From assembly GCA_905221615.1 (NCBI GenBank), contig CAJNDT010006141.1, positions 248,001 through 312,000 of the forward strand: DNA of 64,000 bases, given 5' to 3'. Source of the DNA: Symbiodinium sp. CCMP2592. Lineage: Eukaryota; Sar; Dinophyceae; Suessiales; Symbiodiniaceae. A model generated the notes under the pieces. It made no database searches. It saw nothing but the letters and a program-made list of their open reading frames with translations, and was not told the DNA's origin. Below, one piece after another: positions 46,558 to 61,500 of this stretch. The position numbers were made by a program, and so were the translations under genes. Every line of letters starts with the position of its first letter. Position 1 is the stretch's first letter.

Positions 46558-47673
46558 CATAAACCCTCAACCCATGCAGTAAGGTGCCGGATGTGGTTTT
46601 GTGGAGTTTCCAAACAAGAAACCTGTAGGTGTGAAAAGGGATCCCTCCGAAGGCCGCATTCGACTGGCCCGGGCTTAGAGTGCTTGTTGAGGTTCTGTGC
46701 GGGAGTAGGATCTGGGATTTTGGGTTCTAGGGTTTAGGGCTCTTTCAAGGGTATGAGTATGAGGGTTCTATGAGAGCTACTTAGGATTATAATATAGAGC
46801 CTGTAGTGTTCAGGCCGGGGTTGAGTTGAGAGGGCAGCAGCCCTGTATCGAAACCGAAAACTCAAAGCCTGAAACCCCAAACTACAAGGCCCAATCGCCT
46901 CACCTTTTTTTGCGCTAGAGCGATACATTGGGATTCGGAGACTTAGATTAGGGTGTTTGCGGGATGTATTACACCATAATTGAAGTAAGGACCGCTGAGG
47001 AACAGTAGTACTAATTAGTACTATGTATTCAGCTGTCAATCCCATGCTGCCAAACATCACCAGCTGGACTCTTGAGCCACCATGGGGGGTTTGGTTAAAG
47101 AACATAAGCAGGGAACCGCCTTTCTTCGAAATCTCCTCCACGAGTAGCCTGCATCGGGGACCTCAAGAATGACAGCCCTGATTCGAAGTTTAGGATTGAA
47201 GCATTAGAGCACGAAACCTCGAACCCTAAACCCTAAATTTCAAGTCTACGATTGCCGATATAGTCCTTTTATGTCCTCTTGAGTTCATGCTAAGGGTCAA
47301 GGAATAGAATTCGCAGTGCTGTTCAGTTAAGGCTCTCTGTGAAAACTCGACTAGTGGGACATCGTTTATAGTACTTAGGGTTCACGTGACACTGTCCTTG
47401 CGAAAACCTGAACCGCAAACCACAACAACGAACGAACCGAAACACCCTAAACTGAACCCAAACCCGAATTCAACAAGGTCAATCCCCCGAGCCCCACACC
47501 TTACACCCTTCGCGACCCCCACACACAGACAGGCCTCAAGCCGAAACACCCTAAAACCACCAAACCACTACGACTCTGAAGGCCGCAGCCTCAATAAAAC
47601 CATAGAGCCTAAGTCTAAAGCTAAACCTAAACCCTAAACCCTAACCCCTAACCCCTAAACCCAAAGCCTAACT

Positions 47674-50600
47674 GGATTCTCCTGGAGAACCTGCCATTTG
47701 CGTGTTCGCTCCTGGTGCGGAAGGCTGACGGCATGGTCGGTTTGGGGCGTCGGGGTCTTCCCAGAGAGCCCAATACCCCTTAATTAAGGAATATACCTAA
47801 AATCATTAGGGCCATTAGGGGCTTCATAGTATGATTTAAGCTATATTCGTTAATTAAGAGGTATTGGGCTCTCTGGGTACCTAGAGGGGCATACCCACCC
47901 CTGTTGTAGCGGCACCTACGTCTCTATACACGAAATCCTAAAAAACTGTTAGGCAAGGGGGAGGGGCCGGTTATGATCCTCCAGGTAATTTCAGGCTTCG
48001 GGCGGCGTCGAGTTTTTTAGGCTTTAGGCGTACATGCCACCTTCAGGGCCTGCGTTGTTGGAGTTTGGGGATTTAAGGATTTAGGGCTTAGGGTTCAGCG
48101 GTTTGGGGTGTGGTTAGTTAGGGGTTTAGGTGTTATGGGTTTAGGGATTTGGGGTTTAGGGTATCGGGGTCTGCTCGTGGCATATCCTGAAGTTCAGATT
48201 CAGGAAGGGTATGTAAGTAGATTGGGTGAAGGATCTGGGATTCGGGAACTGGGTATTAGCTTCTTCACAGTTAGAAGCATGCTTCTACAACTCTTAAATA
48301 ACATCTTGCAACTGCAAATATTAATGCCAGCGCCTTGCTGCCTGCTGTGTCACCTCATCCAGAAGCCGACTCGTTGTTTGACGTCAGGCACAACCCTGCT
48401 TAAGACTGGTATCTTTCCAATCGCATGATTATCCTGAGTTTTGCATCAATGTGACTTACCTGGCTAAACCCCAAACTCTGAACCCTGCACGCAAAGCCCT
48501 ATATCCCAACCGAAGCAATAGCCCTAGAGATCTACTTCATTAAGACCGTAAGATCCGGCATGCAAAATCAAACGTGGCAGGATTTTGATGTCCTTAACTA
48601 CACTACGCTAAAGAACCCTAAAGGCTAGCCGTTTAGGAACACATGCAAGAACCCGTATAGAAAGCTTTTTAGGAACCCTTCCAAGGGGTACTATAGGGTT
48701 CTATACTAGGGTCCCTTCAAAGGGTACTATATAGTCTCCCTTTCAACACGTACTATAGGCTCCTATAAGTTACAATGTAGGGTCCCCTATAAATCCTAAA
48801 CCCTCAACCCATAAACCCCCTTTCGAGAGCCGGTCCTGCTCACGCCGACCTTCTTCTTCCTCATCTGCTCGATGCTTCGCTGAGCATTCGTCAAAGAGCT
48901 GCGGGTCGGCCTTTACTCGAATTTTTATAAGAAAACCGAGGGTTCTAAGATTTAGGAACTTCGGGCTTAGGAGTTTAAGGTTTAAAGTTTAGGGTTTCAG
49001 GGGTTTAGCGTTTAGGGCTTTAGGGGTTTAGGGCTTAAGGGCTTAGGGCCTAGGGTCTGCAGAGCTTAAGGGTTTCGGAATTAGGAGATAGGGTTTTAGG
49101 ATTTACGGCTTAGAAAGGCCTTTACTCGGCTTGAGGGCCTGTGGCCTTCAGTCCAAATTCGGATTGAGGAGTTTAGGGATTACGGTTTAGGGATAACCAG
49201 GACCCCCCAATGGCCCTTTAATGGAGCCCTAATGGCCCTTAATAGTAGGTATTTGGGGTTTATTAGAGGGTAGTTGGGGGGTCTAGGAAGGGTAAAGGGA
49301 TTAGAGATTAGAGTTCAGGGTTTAGGATAGTTTAGATTCCAGGCCCTCTAGCATTGGCGGATTTGGTGCTCTTTAATTTCTGGTCCTGAGGTCTTCAGGA
49401 AGTTTAGCTGCTATCAGCATTTGTGGATCTTGTTTTCATCTGTGCTCACTTGGTGCTGTTGGTTGGTGCATCAGTGCTATGAGTTTTAGTGTTTCCATGT
49501 GGGTTGGCCTTACCCTGGGGATAAAAATAGCCCAAAAGCCTTGGATAGTATGGTCTTTGGGCCCAAAAGCCTTAAGATATGAGGCCTTAGAGCCCGAGGG
49601 TCAGACATCCTGAATGCTGCCACTATTCTTGCTGTGGCGTATTGTCTGAGCGCCATTCGGTTTCCACCGGGGCACAGCCCATCAGTTGCACGAAGACGCT
49701 GGCTTAGGAATGCTACGGCAGTGAAGCAACAAAAAGACACAACTATGCCAAACGGGGCAGTGGGGTTCAGACTTGCAAGGGGTAGTGTTTACGGTGAAAT
49801 ATAGGAGTGGGTTAACGATGAATGTTGGAGGCAACGAGCTTAGGGTCCAGCGAGGGCTTCGGTTACAGAACTTAGGCTCTTGGGCTTCGATTTTGTGCTT
49901 TTTGAAACATATGTGGGTTACTCCTGTAAATTAGGGTCCCATTTAGGGTCCTGGTTATTAAGGGTGCCGAAAGACCCTTAATCTAAAGAATTAACCCATG
50001 TCATGAAGCAGTAAGTAATACAGCACCCCTGCTACTTTAGGGGCCAAATATACCTATAATACAATTGGCCCCAAACCCCTATTCTAATTATTGCGGCCCC
50101 TACAGGGATCTATAGTAACCCTTAGAGGGAACCAACCCTTAAAGGGAACCCTTTAAACAAACCCTGCATTTATGTGACCCTTTTAGACCCCTTTACAAGG
50201 AAATCTAGTCGAATTCTTCAGGACCCCTATAGTACCCATGGCCGCCACCTCCATGAGCAGCTTCAGCACATTGAATGTCAAGCCATGCACCTGGGTTGTA
50301 CAACAAAGGTTTTACTAGGGCTCTGTAATTAAGAAAAGTAGACGAAGGCATCTGAGCATGCAGAACCTGCAGCACTTTTGCAACTGCCCATCATTGAAAA
50401 CCGTGCCCTCGTGCATTCCAAGCCAGGTTTGCATCTACGATCGAACGTGCAAGCACCCTCAACGACGAGGACTTCCCGGTATCATACAACCTTGCATAAG
50501 CTTCACGTAGAAGACTGCCTGAGACGGAGCATGAAGACGTTTTAGCCAGCATGCAATCTCAAGCACTGTTGCACACACACACACACACACACACATGCTT

Positions 50601-52500
50601 CTGAAGTAACATGGCTGCTATGGGAGCTTCGAGAACGGTCCCAGCAATGAATACTTGGGTTTTGCGGCTGGGTTCATGTAGATTCCTTGAGGCAGTGAGG
50701 TTGGGGGATTGTTGCTCCTTGGCTTCAGGGATGGGGAACTCTACAATATATTTACCCAGGGCATATTGGAAGAGGAGGGAGGGGTAGAGCTATGCGGATT
50801 ATGTGAGTTGGGAATGCAAGAATGCAGATGCTCTGGGGCTTGGAGTGAAGCTTAAGAGCTTCCAAAATTCAGAGTGCTTGTGAGGGCTTCTTCTTAGAAG
50901 TAGTGTAGGAACCTGATCAAGAAACCTTGGGCCTTTATTCGGGTTCCTCATATGAACCCTACTAAATTAGGGTGATGGGCCAAGGGTTTCTTAATCAGGT
51001 TCCTACATTAGCTGGGACGCTATGGGGCGTGAAGACCTGCAATCTCACCAGGGATCTCTGATGGGTTCCGGCTTTGGTTCAGCACGGGTCTCTGAGGCCA
51101 GGGCCGCGCTATTCCAGTGCTGCTTTGAGTTCTTGTAAAGGGCACCGATAATGATCGGGAACAGCTCCTGCAGATGCATCGCAAAGTCGCGTGCTTGAGT
51201 CTTTTAAGTCTTTGTTTCAGGGTCCGAGATGCCACGCTTCGCCAAGACGCTGAACAGTTTTGCTGCACCGAGGCCCTTTAGAAACCATGTCGTGAGCAAG
51301 CGGCAAATTAGCCCAAAAAGGAGCTATCCTGCTTACCCCAAGGTTCCGTATACCTACACGCAGTTCAGTATGGAGGAAGCCCGTTTAATACCTCAACCCT
51401 AAGAGTAGAGCCCTGAGCCCGAGCACCAAACTCTAAACCCTCAATTTTCAAGGTAAGGCAACTACCCCTAAAGTCTAAACCCTTTAGGACAAATACACCA
51501 ACCCGACCTTCCGCGGACTCTTTTCGGGAGCAGCAAAAGCAGCCGGGAGTCTGGGTTCTGGTTAATCAAGAAGTTTTGAAAGACTCTGTTCAGCCAAAGG
51601 AGCTGGCTCTGAGCACCATACTAAGGGCTGCAGTTCCAGATTGAATGATATGTTCCCCTAAACTCTAAACCTTCAAGCCCTAAAACGCACCCAGAAGTGG
51701 ACACAGTGCTTCCTGCCGGTTCGCGTTGATCAACTTCACGATGTAATCCTCAACACCGCGCGGAGGGAAACCCAGAACCATCCTAACACCGGAACCTCAA
51801 GTTTTGAAGCATCCTAGGTCCTAACCCTCGGCCGAAAGTCAGGGGCATAGTGCAAGCCCTGGCTTCCCCAACAAGATGGTAAAGGTTTAGGGTTACTCGG
51901 GGTTGCTCAGTTTAGGGTTTAGGGCGTGATCAATGCCATCAGAGGATTGAAAACAGCACGCGCGCCAGATCGTTAACACACCACTCATGTTGCGGCCATA
52001 GCAATTGGCGTTTCACCCAAGTTTGCCGGAGGGATGTGCATGCATATACATGCAAGTAATACATACATGCGTACATGCATACATGCATCCATAAATACAT
52101 ACATATAAACTTACATACATACATACATACATGCATACATACATACATAGGTAAATAGACATAGACATAGACATAGACGTTGACGTAGACACATATACAT
52201 ATAGATATATATATATATATATGTATGTATGTATACATATGTACATACACAAATAAAATGCCGTTGTTTGACATCGACATAGGCACATACATACACATAT
52301 GTGTGTATATGTACACGTATAGATGTACGTGTGTGCGTGTGTACATGTGCGTGTGCGTGTACATGTACATATACATGTGTATGTATATATACATGTATGC
52401 AAATCTATATCTTCTCATATGTAGAGCTATATAACAACAAGGCTCCCTATATATGTATATAAATACATACATACATACATACATACATACATACATACAT

Positions 52501-52547
<47 letters not shown>

Positions 52548-52549
52548 TG

Positions 52550-52584
<35 letters not shown>

Positions 52585-55500
52585 GTATATATAAGTATTT
52601 ATGTGTTTATGTGTATATATACACACACTTGTGTGTTGGTTTTGCACACACACACACAAACTTACAGGCATGCATGGTGCATGCTGTACACGAGCCCACA
52701 TTTGTTTGGTCTATCTGCTTATTCAGTGAGCCTGTCCCTTCTGGGGAATCCTACCAACTCGAACCCCAAAGCCCCTAAATCCTTAAACCCCTAACTCATC
52801 CTTCATCAGCTGTCAGCCAAGACTCTGTGTTCCAAAAGAAAAGCGTCCTCTCGGCTACCTGGCACCCAACGAGACATACTAAGCTGCTGCTTTTGGGAGC
52901 TACGGCCCCCCGAAAACCTAAACTCTAAACCGTTGCTAAAGCTGTAGGATTTGTTTACTTGGTTTTTGCGTTGGTCTTTGAGCTAGGCTTGGGTTTGAGG
53001 TTTAGGGTTTTGGGCCCTGGGCGCTGGGCGTAGGTTAACAGCTAGGGCATAGGTTTGCGGGTGGGAGTTTAGGAGTTTCAGGTTTGCGGTGCTAGCTGTA
53101 GATCAGGGGATTTGAGTTTGCGGTTCAAGCCGAGTTGTACTACAACCTGAACCTCAGCATTTGGGTGTATGAAGGCATATGCTTCGACCGGCAAACATCC
53201 GGAGAAAATGACGGAGCTCAAGATTCCTGACGCTTTCCCTAGCCCGGTGGGGCTCCAGGGTTCGAGAGTTCGGAGTTTGCCGCATCTGCCTTAACCCCAA
53301 AACTAAAGGGGCCGTAATGATTGGAATAGGGTTTTGGGGCCCATTATACTATAATCAGAATAAAGAACTCCCAAAATATCCCCAAACAGTATAAGCAAGT
53401 ATTACGGCCCACAACAGTACCCTACCTTGTTTATTGACTTGTATATATGAATCATATTAAGGAAGCCTAGGAAAGCAGGTTTCTTAGGCTCCCGGTCGTG
53501 TCTGGGGATTTCAGGCTTCGGGGCTGAGCCCAATACCCCTTAATTAAGTAATAGACCGTCAATTGTAAGGGAAAATCATGTTATGATTTAAGCTACATTC
53601 CTTGATTCAGGGGTATTGGGCTCTCTGTCTTAAGGGCAGTTAACCTCAAACCCTACCTGCCCTATCTTAACCCCCGGAACAAGAACATAAGAAGGACACT
53701 TAAAATGGCGGGCTTAAGGTAAGCCCTAAACCCTAAACCCGAAACCCAAAAAATAATCTAAACCCTACTTGGAGGGCAGGGGACTTAGTAAGTAGGTTAT
53801 AAGTAGGGTGTAATTGGAGTAAGTCCATTTAGGGTACTTCTAACTCTACTTATAACCTACTTACTAAGTCCCCTGCCCCTCCGAGTAATCCCTTCAACTC
53901 TGAAGCCTAAAAGCCCTAAACTCCATGACCCCCTGTAGATCCCTTCAAAGGGACCCTTAAAGGAACCCTGGAATTGCATCTCTGGCCTGGAAGTGGGGGC
54001 AGGTGATGCACAGCGCAAGGCGCCGGAAGAGGACGTCCTGGCAGGGGATTTACGGGTTTAGGGGTTTAGGGTTTAGGGCAAGGGCTGCGGGGGTCGAAAG
54101 AATTGTCGATACCATTTTGTTTGCAAATTTTGGGCTGCGTCCCGATGGACTCGACAAGCCATTCAGAATCAGAATCAGAATACCATTTTGGGGTTCCTCT
54201 GTATAACTATAACCATAGTACTGTAAAACTTTATATAACTCACGAAAAAGACGAATATCCGAATATCCATACCCAATGCCCTGGTTTGTGTAGGTCTTCT
54301 AGGGTCTGGGGCATATACGGCTTAAGGCTCAAGGTCCGTATCGTATCAACCTCCAGGAGTAGAGGCCTGAATACGAAGTAAGCCTGCCCCCTCCTAGTCT
54401 AGGATACCCAGTAACCTAAAAATAAAAAGGCCCCTCTTTTTGGTATAAGGGTACTACTGGGCATCCTAGTAGTCCCCAAGGCCAAAATCAAAGCCTGAAG
54501 CTCCGAATCCGGGGAACTCACTTTCTTAAGAACAGGAGACAAGAGCCCAACAACCCCAGGTTCATGGTCCCATAGATACGGCATGCTGAGGGCTTGGGCT
54601 TCTGTAAGGGTTCAGGATGGGAATCAGCAAGCTCCAATGCAGCAGGAGCCAAGATGCAATCTTCGGGAGCTTACTTCCAGAACTCAGAAACATTCGCAGA
54701 ATCTCGAACCCAAGCCCGATGCAAACCTTTAGAACCCATTCAGGACAACAATGCACTGTCAGCCCGGAACACGAATTGCTATATGACGAAATCCCAGCTT
54801 ACGAGTCACCGGTCCTGCATGCGGTGGAACTCTGGCGGCTGGGTCAGTTCGAGCGTCTCCTGATCACAGGCGTTCAAGTTTGCACACGTTAAGTCACTGA
54901 CTTAGTCTCAGAACACACTTCTTTAGGTTGTGTATATGTGCAGGTGTATATACATACACTAGTACACGATGAGTCACCATCAAAGCCGCATCGAAGTTCG
55001 CAACAACCAGGACGAAGTTGGGAATTTCATCTGCCCTTAGGGACTTGTCTGGAATTCCTTGTGGGCTTCAGCCTCAGCCATATGGGAGTTTCCGACAACA
55101 GGAGATCCTAAAATAGCACCCTAAATAGTGAGATCCTTACTATAAGGACGCCAGAATACAAAAACTCGCATGGTTGATGCTACTGTATTCTCAGGCCCTC
55201 ACCCTAAGGGTCCATTTACCTAAATAGTATATACATTGGCCTTAAAGTAGTCCCTACATAGGTACATCGGGGTCAAAGTACATACTATTTGGACCCTTAG
55301 GGTCAGGCATGCACAAAGCACCGTCGAGGCTCTGGGGCGTAGGGCGCCTTAACCGAGCCTTCCCTGTCGCCCTAAGCACCAACTCTAAATCGAGAACCAG
55401 AGGTGCAAAATTCAACCCGCTTTGTATTATGATTTCCGTTTACAAGTCCTGAAAGCTTCAGGTTTTAAATCCCTCAACATGCCTCAAGAGCCAAAACTCT

Positions 55501-58500
55501 GTAAGAATGGTATCCCTAAATCCCTCAAAGACCTCTGCACTGCCTCCAACTCATTGAGGAACAACACCTGCTTAGAGGTGATCGACACCTGCAGAAGCCG
55601 GGCTACTACGGCTCAGAGTTCAGATGTCAGGGCTTATAGGGCTTAATGTTAGGGCTACAAGTGCACCAGATGCGTGACCTGAAGTTGAAGATTGGCCCGG
55701 AGAAGGGGACGCAAAACATAATTTCGTGATATCGGCTTTTGAACTGCTTGTTTCAGCTGCCTCTGGTGAGCATCTACGCTCGGAGAGATGTCTAAAGACA
55801 AGCCTAAGCCTTGCCGAACCTGAAGGGTCCATATCCATATATTACTATTGTGGAACCAGGTTCCCAAAAACCACAATAAGGATGGTCTTTGGGAACCAAT
55901 TCCATAATCGTAGTATATGCGTGGACCCTCTGGTGACGTTTCAGCACCTTGCATCTTCTCTTTCTAGCATCCAAGGTTTATAGGGTTTAGGGTAGTACGT
56001 AGCTCCCACACCGAGCAGTCTAACGAGCTGACCCACCCAAAGCTGAAAATCTAACCTAAAGACTATAGACTGCAGCCTATGGCCTATGCGCGATCTTTTG
56101 AGGCTCTAACCGACAGCCCTGAGCACCTCTCTGGAGTTGTGTTTTCGATGTGGTGATTTCAGAAAATGGAAAGCTTCATACTTGCAAGGACCCTGAAATT
56201 GGGGTTTAGGGCTGAAGGTTCGGGGAACCCTAAAACCAAGGTCCACCACCCGGCGCAGTGCTACAAGAACAAGCTGTGGGCCTGACATTCGTTCTGAAGT
56301 CTGAGGGCTGCGCGGGCCAGTAGCGCAGCATCGAGGTTATGATGTCATACGCCAGGCGCGGGTCCTTGCCACGAGCTGGATCTGTGATTTCATATCTGGG
56401 AATCACCGAACTGTAGGTACGGTGGCGAGGAAATGTGAGGACTATGTGAATTCTTGTTTTGTAGCGAGCATGTCCCAAAAAATTGCAAAGGAGCCTTTTC
56501 TACTCACCAATGCCAGCAAAGTGTCCATTAGTCCTAGTCTTCTATGGCTGACCGCCGAGATGCGGATGAACTTCTTCTTGCGAGTGTTGAGTGCTGGTTT
56601 GGTGGCTAAGTTTTGCGCTGCTGCGGTTTGTCTGGTTTCAGGGCTTACAAGGTTCCATGTAACGACGAAGCAGTTTAACAGTTTAAACAGGTGGCCAACC
56701 AGAATCTAGGAGCAGAGCAGACCTGTAATCCAGGGATGCGTGAAAAAAGTACTACACTAGCACATCTACAGATTCAAGGTCACGCTCCGAAATGTATTGC
56801 ACTCCAAGGGTTTAGGGCCGCATGGTTTAGGCTTTGTTTTTACTGGACCTTTTTTCTCCGGCCCGGCAGATTAGGGGCTTCGGATTTAAGGGTTTGCAGC
56901 CAAGGAGTTTAGGAATAGCAGGCAATAGCAGGGGTTCAAAATTGAGGGTTTCTGTGTTCAGGGGCTCGGGTGCTTCCGGGTGTTGAGGTTCGGGGGTGTG
57001 GGCTAGGGGCTTAGGGGTTAGGAGTCTTCTGTGGTAGCCTTTGTCTGCTGCAGAACAACAGGGAAGTCTTATCCGTGATACGTGCACGGGGAGTGTTCTC
57101 TACCATCATTTGTAGGCCTCTACTACGACAGAAACCCTGGCGACTCCGTGCCGGCAACGGGGCTTACGGCGGAAACTGTAACGGAACGTAGTGGAGCCGT
57201 AACGGATTTGTCGCGGAGCTGTAACGGACCTGTAAAGGAGCTGTAACGGAGCTGTGACGGAAGCTGTAACGGAGCTGCAGAAGCTGCAACGGAGCTGTAA
57301 CGGACCTGCTACGGAGCTGTAACGGAGCTGTAACGGAGCTGTAACGGAAGCTGTAACGGAGCTGTAACGGAAGCTGTAACGGAAGCTGTAACGGAGCTGT
57401 AACGGAGCTGTAGCGGACCTGCAACGGAGCTGTAACGGACCTGCAACGGAGCTGTAACGGAAGCTGTAATTGAGGGCCCAGGGTGGGTAGCGCAAATCCC
57501 ATAGTAAATGATGGTAGAGAACACCCCCAACGGGCTTCGAGTCTAGATTTCAGCGCCGGCAGAAGAGATGAATGCGAAGGGCAAGGGGTAAACTGGAAAC
57601 AACCACGACGTGTCAAGTCCTTCTCAACATATTGCGCCATGCAGTAGGACAACTGCTGGTAGAAGGAAGCCAGGGACTTCACCTGCCAGCATATTCTCTC
57701 AAGATGAGTACGCAGGCATGCCTTCTATAACCGTCGACTGCTAAATTGCAACCCAAGTGCCTGAAATGCCGCGATGCCCTAAAGCCTGAACCCTACTTAG
57801 AGGTTCATGGGTAGCTTGTAACCCATATCATGGGACTTCTGCCCCCGCTTATAACTACCCATGAACCTCCCAGCGAACCCTCAGCCTTTCATTGGTCACC
57901 AGGGTTTAGGGTTTAGGGGTTTTGGGTTTAGGGTTTTTGGGTTTAGGGTTTAGGGGTTTTGGGTTTAGGGTTTTTGGGTTTAGGGTTTAGGGGTTTTGGG
58001 TTTAGGGTTTTTGGGTTTAGGGTTTAGGGGTTTTGGGTTTAGGGTTTAGGGGGCCAAACTCTCCAGATTGAGCCCTATGTACCGACCCGGACTCAGAAAC
58101 TCCCAAATTACTCTGGAGTTTCTAATGTGAAACGGCAATATAGGAGCCTTAATAATTAGAATAGGCTTCCTTTTAAAGGGTCTATGAAGGCCACTAATTA
58201 TGAGGGCGGTTATAAGGATGTAATGTAGGGGCCTTAAGACTTAGAATAGGGATTTGGGGCCCGTTATGCTATATTTTATAATCAGGAGCCCCCAAATATA
58301 GTATGGGTAACTATTTAAGCCCCTGTATGGTGTCTGCGGTGCTTAAGCATTAGGAAACTGTGGCTGATTGCCCGCTCCGACTGCCTAACCTCCGGCTAGA
58401 ATATTGGTAGTTATCAAAACCCTAAACCCTTTATGGGTACCCTAAATCAATAATAGGTGCCGTATTATAATAGGGACCCAAAAAGGGACCCTTAAAGGGA

Positions 58501-61500
58501 CCCTTACTTTGACAACCACTCATGTGCATTTCTACTAGGGACCGGTATCAGAAAACCGTAACCATCATAACAAGGAGCACAAAGCCCTAAACCCATCCCC
58601 AAATCCTAAACAGAAAGGAACCCTAGAAAGGTAGTTAGGTTGAAATGTTTGGGATGGTTTCGGGCTCAGAGCTACGAACATGGAGCCATAACTTCGAACA
58701 ACCCTTGATTTGAAGGGTTGGACTCAAAACAGGACTCGGCTTGATAGGTTTAGGGCGTCGGGCGTTAGGGTTTAAGGTTTAAGAAGAAACTTCTGCTAGT
58801 TGCAGAGCTGAACATCTTTGCTGTCGGCTTACTAGATCTTTTCGTCTGAAAAAGCTGAAACCTTCTGCCTTACACTGCTTGGAGCAGTCAGACCGCCCAT
58901 AGAGACCACATTATTCCAAGGGTTTAGGATCCAGGGCTTGTATCTAAGCACCGGAATATTACATATTGGAGCCTGCATGGCATACTGGGATATCAGCTTA
59001 TGCAGCTTATGCATTGATGCCTCAGAAGCCCAGTATCCTGCAAAATGCGGTGCTCCTTTAAACCGAAGCCCTAGTCTCCTTCGTAGTTCTATTTTTTGGC
59101 GAACCAGCTTTACGTATAGGGTCCTGTAATACATACACTTGGCTTGCAAAAGCGGAGCTACATTAGCTGCATGCATTGGGTTCTATAATATATTGGGTTG
59201 TCTATCAAGAGAAGGAGCTACGAAGGGTATCCTAAGACCCTAAACTGCGCTTTCTGCAGTGCGACATGAGCTTTCCCTAAGGGTCCATGTGCTCATATGC
59301 GTGGTTGTCAAGATTAGGGTCCCTTTATGCGTCCCTATTATAGTACGGCACCCATCATTTAGGGTACCCAAAAAGGTATCCTAATCTTGACAACCACCCA
59401 TAAAAACTCGTACAGTATATGCTTTGTCCTCGAACAAGTCGCTATACAAGCACTTCAGGGCCGAAGTATCTGCCTGGGTAGCTCTCTACATACGGGTCCC
59501 TTTTTAGGTCCCCCAAACAGTACGGCACGGCACCTTTATAGGAGGGACACGAATTTAGAGAACCACCCACATGGGCCCTTAAAGGTTTGACAACCCTCGA
59601 CCCGGATCTGTGGGAACCCCATGAAGCCTTGTGCAGTGGGATGAGAGCTTTGATCAGGAAGTCTTTGTGCTCTTCTTTCAGCGGAAGAGCAAAGCCTCTG
59701 TTTTTGGGGCTTCAAGGTCAAAAACAGAGGGTTTGGGGCTTAGCGGTCAAAAACAGGGGGTTTGGGGCTTAAAGGTCAAAAAAAGATGGTTTGGGGCGTA
59801 AGGGTTGGATTTTAGGATGTCGGCTCGGAGCAGGCGGCTTCGGAGAGCAGGGCTTGGGATTTGGTACTGCGGCCGACGATGGGTGATGGGTGCAAGCTGT
59901 GGGGTTTGGGCCTTGCGGCCTCTTGGATTACAGTCTCGGGTTTAGGGTTGAAGGGCCAGAACCGTGGCATGCTCATCTCTCCAAGCCATGACAAAAAGAT
60001 GGTCCCTAAACCCTGAACCCTAAACCCGAAACATGACTGGCATTCGGCATTCCAGTGCAGTCCCGGCGCAGTTGCAGTCTGCACTACCCATTAATCGAAA
60101 ACTATTCAATCCAGGGCCTTAGACAAAGCGTATACTATACTTGTATTCTGTTGTACCAGGTTCTTATACTATGAGCATTACCATTCAGGAGCCCTAAACG
60201 TCAATTAACGATGAAACTGTTTAGGCCCCATTTTGGACCACTGCATTCCTTTATGGGCCTTATACTATTCGCATCGCCGATGAGAAGCCGTTGATGGCTT
60301 GGGGATGGAGGGACCCTTGGTTTAGGCATCTAGGGCTTGCTTGGAGGTTCATAGGCAGTTATAAGTAGGGTGTTATAAGTAGAGTAACTATACTTAAAGT
60401 CCATATTAGTGGACTTATAACTCCACTTATCACTACCCATGAAACTCTAAGTAGGGTTAAGGGATTTAGGATTTGGGGTTTATGGTTTCGGGGTTTAGTG
60501 CTGAGGGATTTTAGGGTTTAGGGCTTGGGGTTTAGAGATTTAGGGCTGCAGACAAGAAACCGTTGATGATGCTGCCCAAAATCTCGAGCAACTCGCCAAC
60601 ACCGTTGTGAGTCTCAGATTCGTAGATGACCTGTGCCGACCGGCGGAAATCTTATCGCTACATTACTATGCCATAAGTATGCGTCTATAATTTCTAGTAT
60701 GCCGATCACGTCAGTTAGTTTAGTGTACAAAAAGATATCTGATGCAAGGTTCATAGTTCTTAAGACTATAGCTACATTGTGGTAGAACGGCGGAGCGGCG
60801 GACATCTGCCTCCTACACGGGAGCTCCTATCATGATGGCAACTGCCCGAACCATCCGAGACCTTATAGGCAAAACAGATCCTCACCGGCTCTTAACCCAT
60901 CTGAAATACCCTATTTCTTTCGGGCTCCTTAGTCTGCTCTTCTTCTCTTATCTAACCCTGAGGGTCCATGTACCCAAATAGTAAGTACTTTGGCCCCAAT
61001 GTACCTATATAGGGACTACTTTAAGGCCAATGTATATACTATTTGGGTACATGGACCCTTAGGGTATGTTCTTTAAAAAGCAAATTCTTTAGGGACCAGG
61101 TAGGCCCAAAACGACAGCAAGCAAGGCCTTGAAGAAGACGTGCTGAATAGCCCGTCGGATGAAGGATCGCAAGGCCATGAATTTGCCTGGCTTAGGGTTC
61201 AGGGTTTAGTTTAGGGCTTAGGGTTTAGGGCCTAGGGTTTCGAGGTTAGGTTTTAGGGTTTAGGGGCGCCGCTGCAAGAATAAGTGCAAGAGGGCAACAA
61301 GAATAGCCAACCGGATCTGTACGGACACCTTCTTCGTGGGGCGGTATTGCCCGTATCATCGAAAGCGGCAGTGGAAATATCACGACTAAGTACGGCTTTT
61401 GGTCGTGTCAGACTATCAGTGCTACAAGCAACACTGATATTCTCATGGTGGGATGGACTTTTGATCTTTTCTGTAGGTTCCGCGAAGAAATGTTGATATT

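Noticed and set aside
49510..49740. Minus-strand frame of 76 codons
   Set aside because: It lies in a PP2A gene intron, is partly repeat and shows no recognised segment.
51939..52794. Open frames of 80-207 codons on both strands
   Set aside because: They are translations of TACA/TA microsatellite (Tyr/Ile/Met/Cys repeats) with no unique sequence.
57106..57682. Frames of 129 and 172 codons with [11 protein letters not shown] repeats
   Set aside because: Only 57620-57682 is a real exon; the rest is tandem repeat in an intron.
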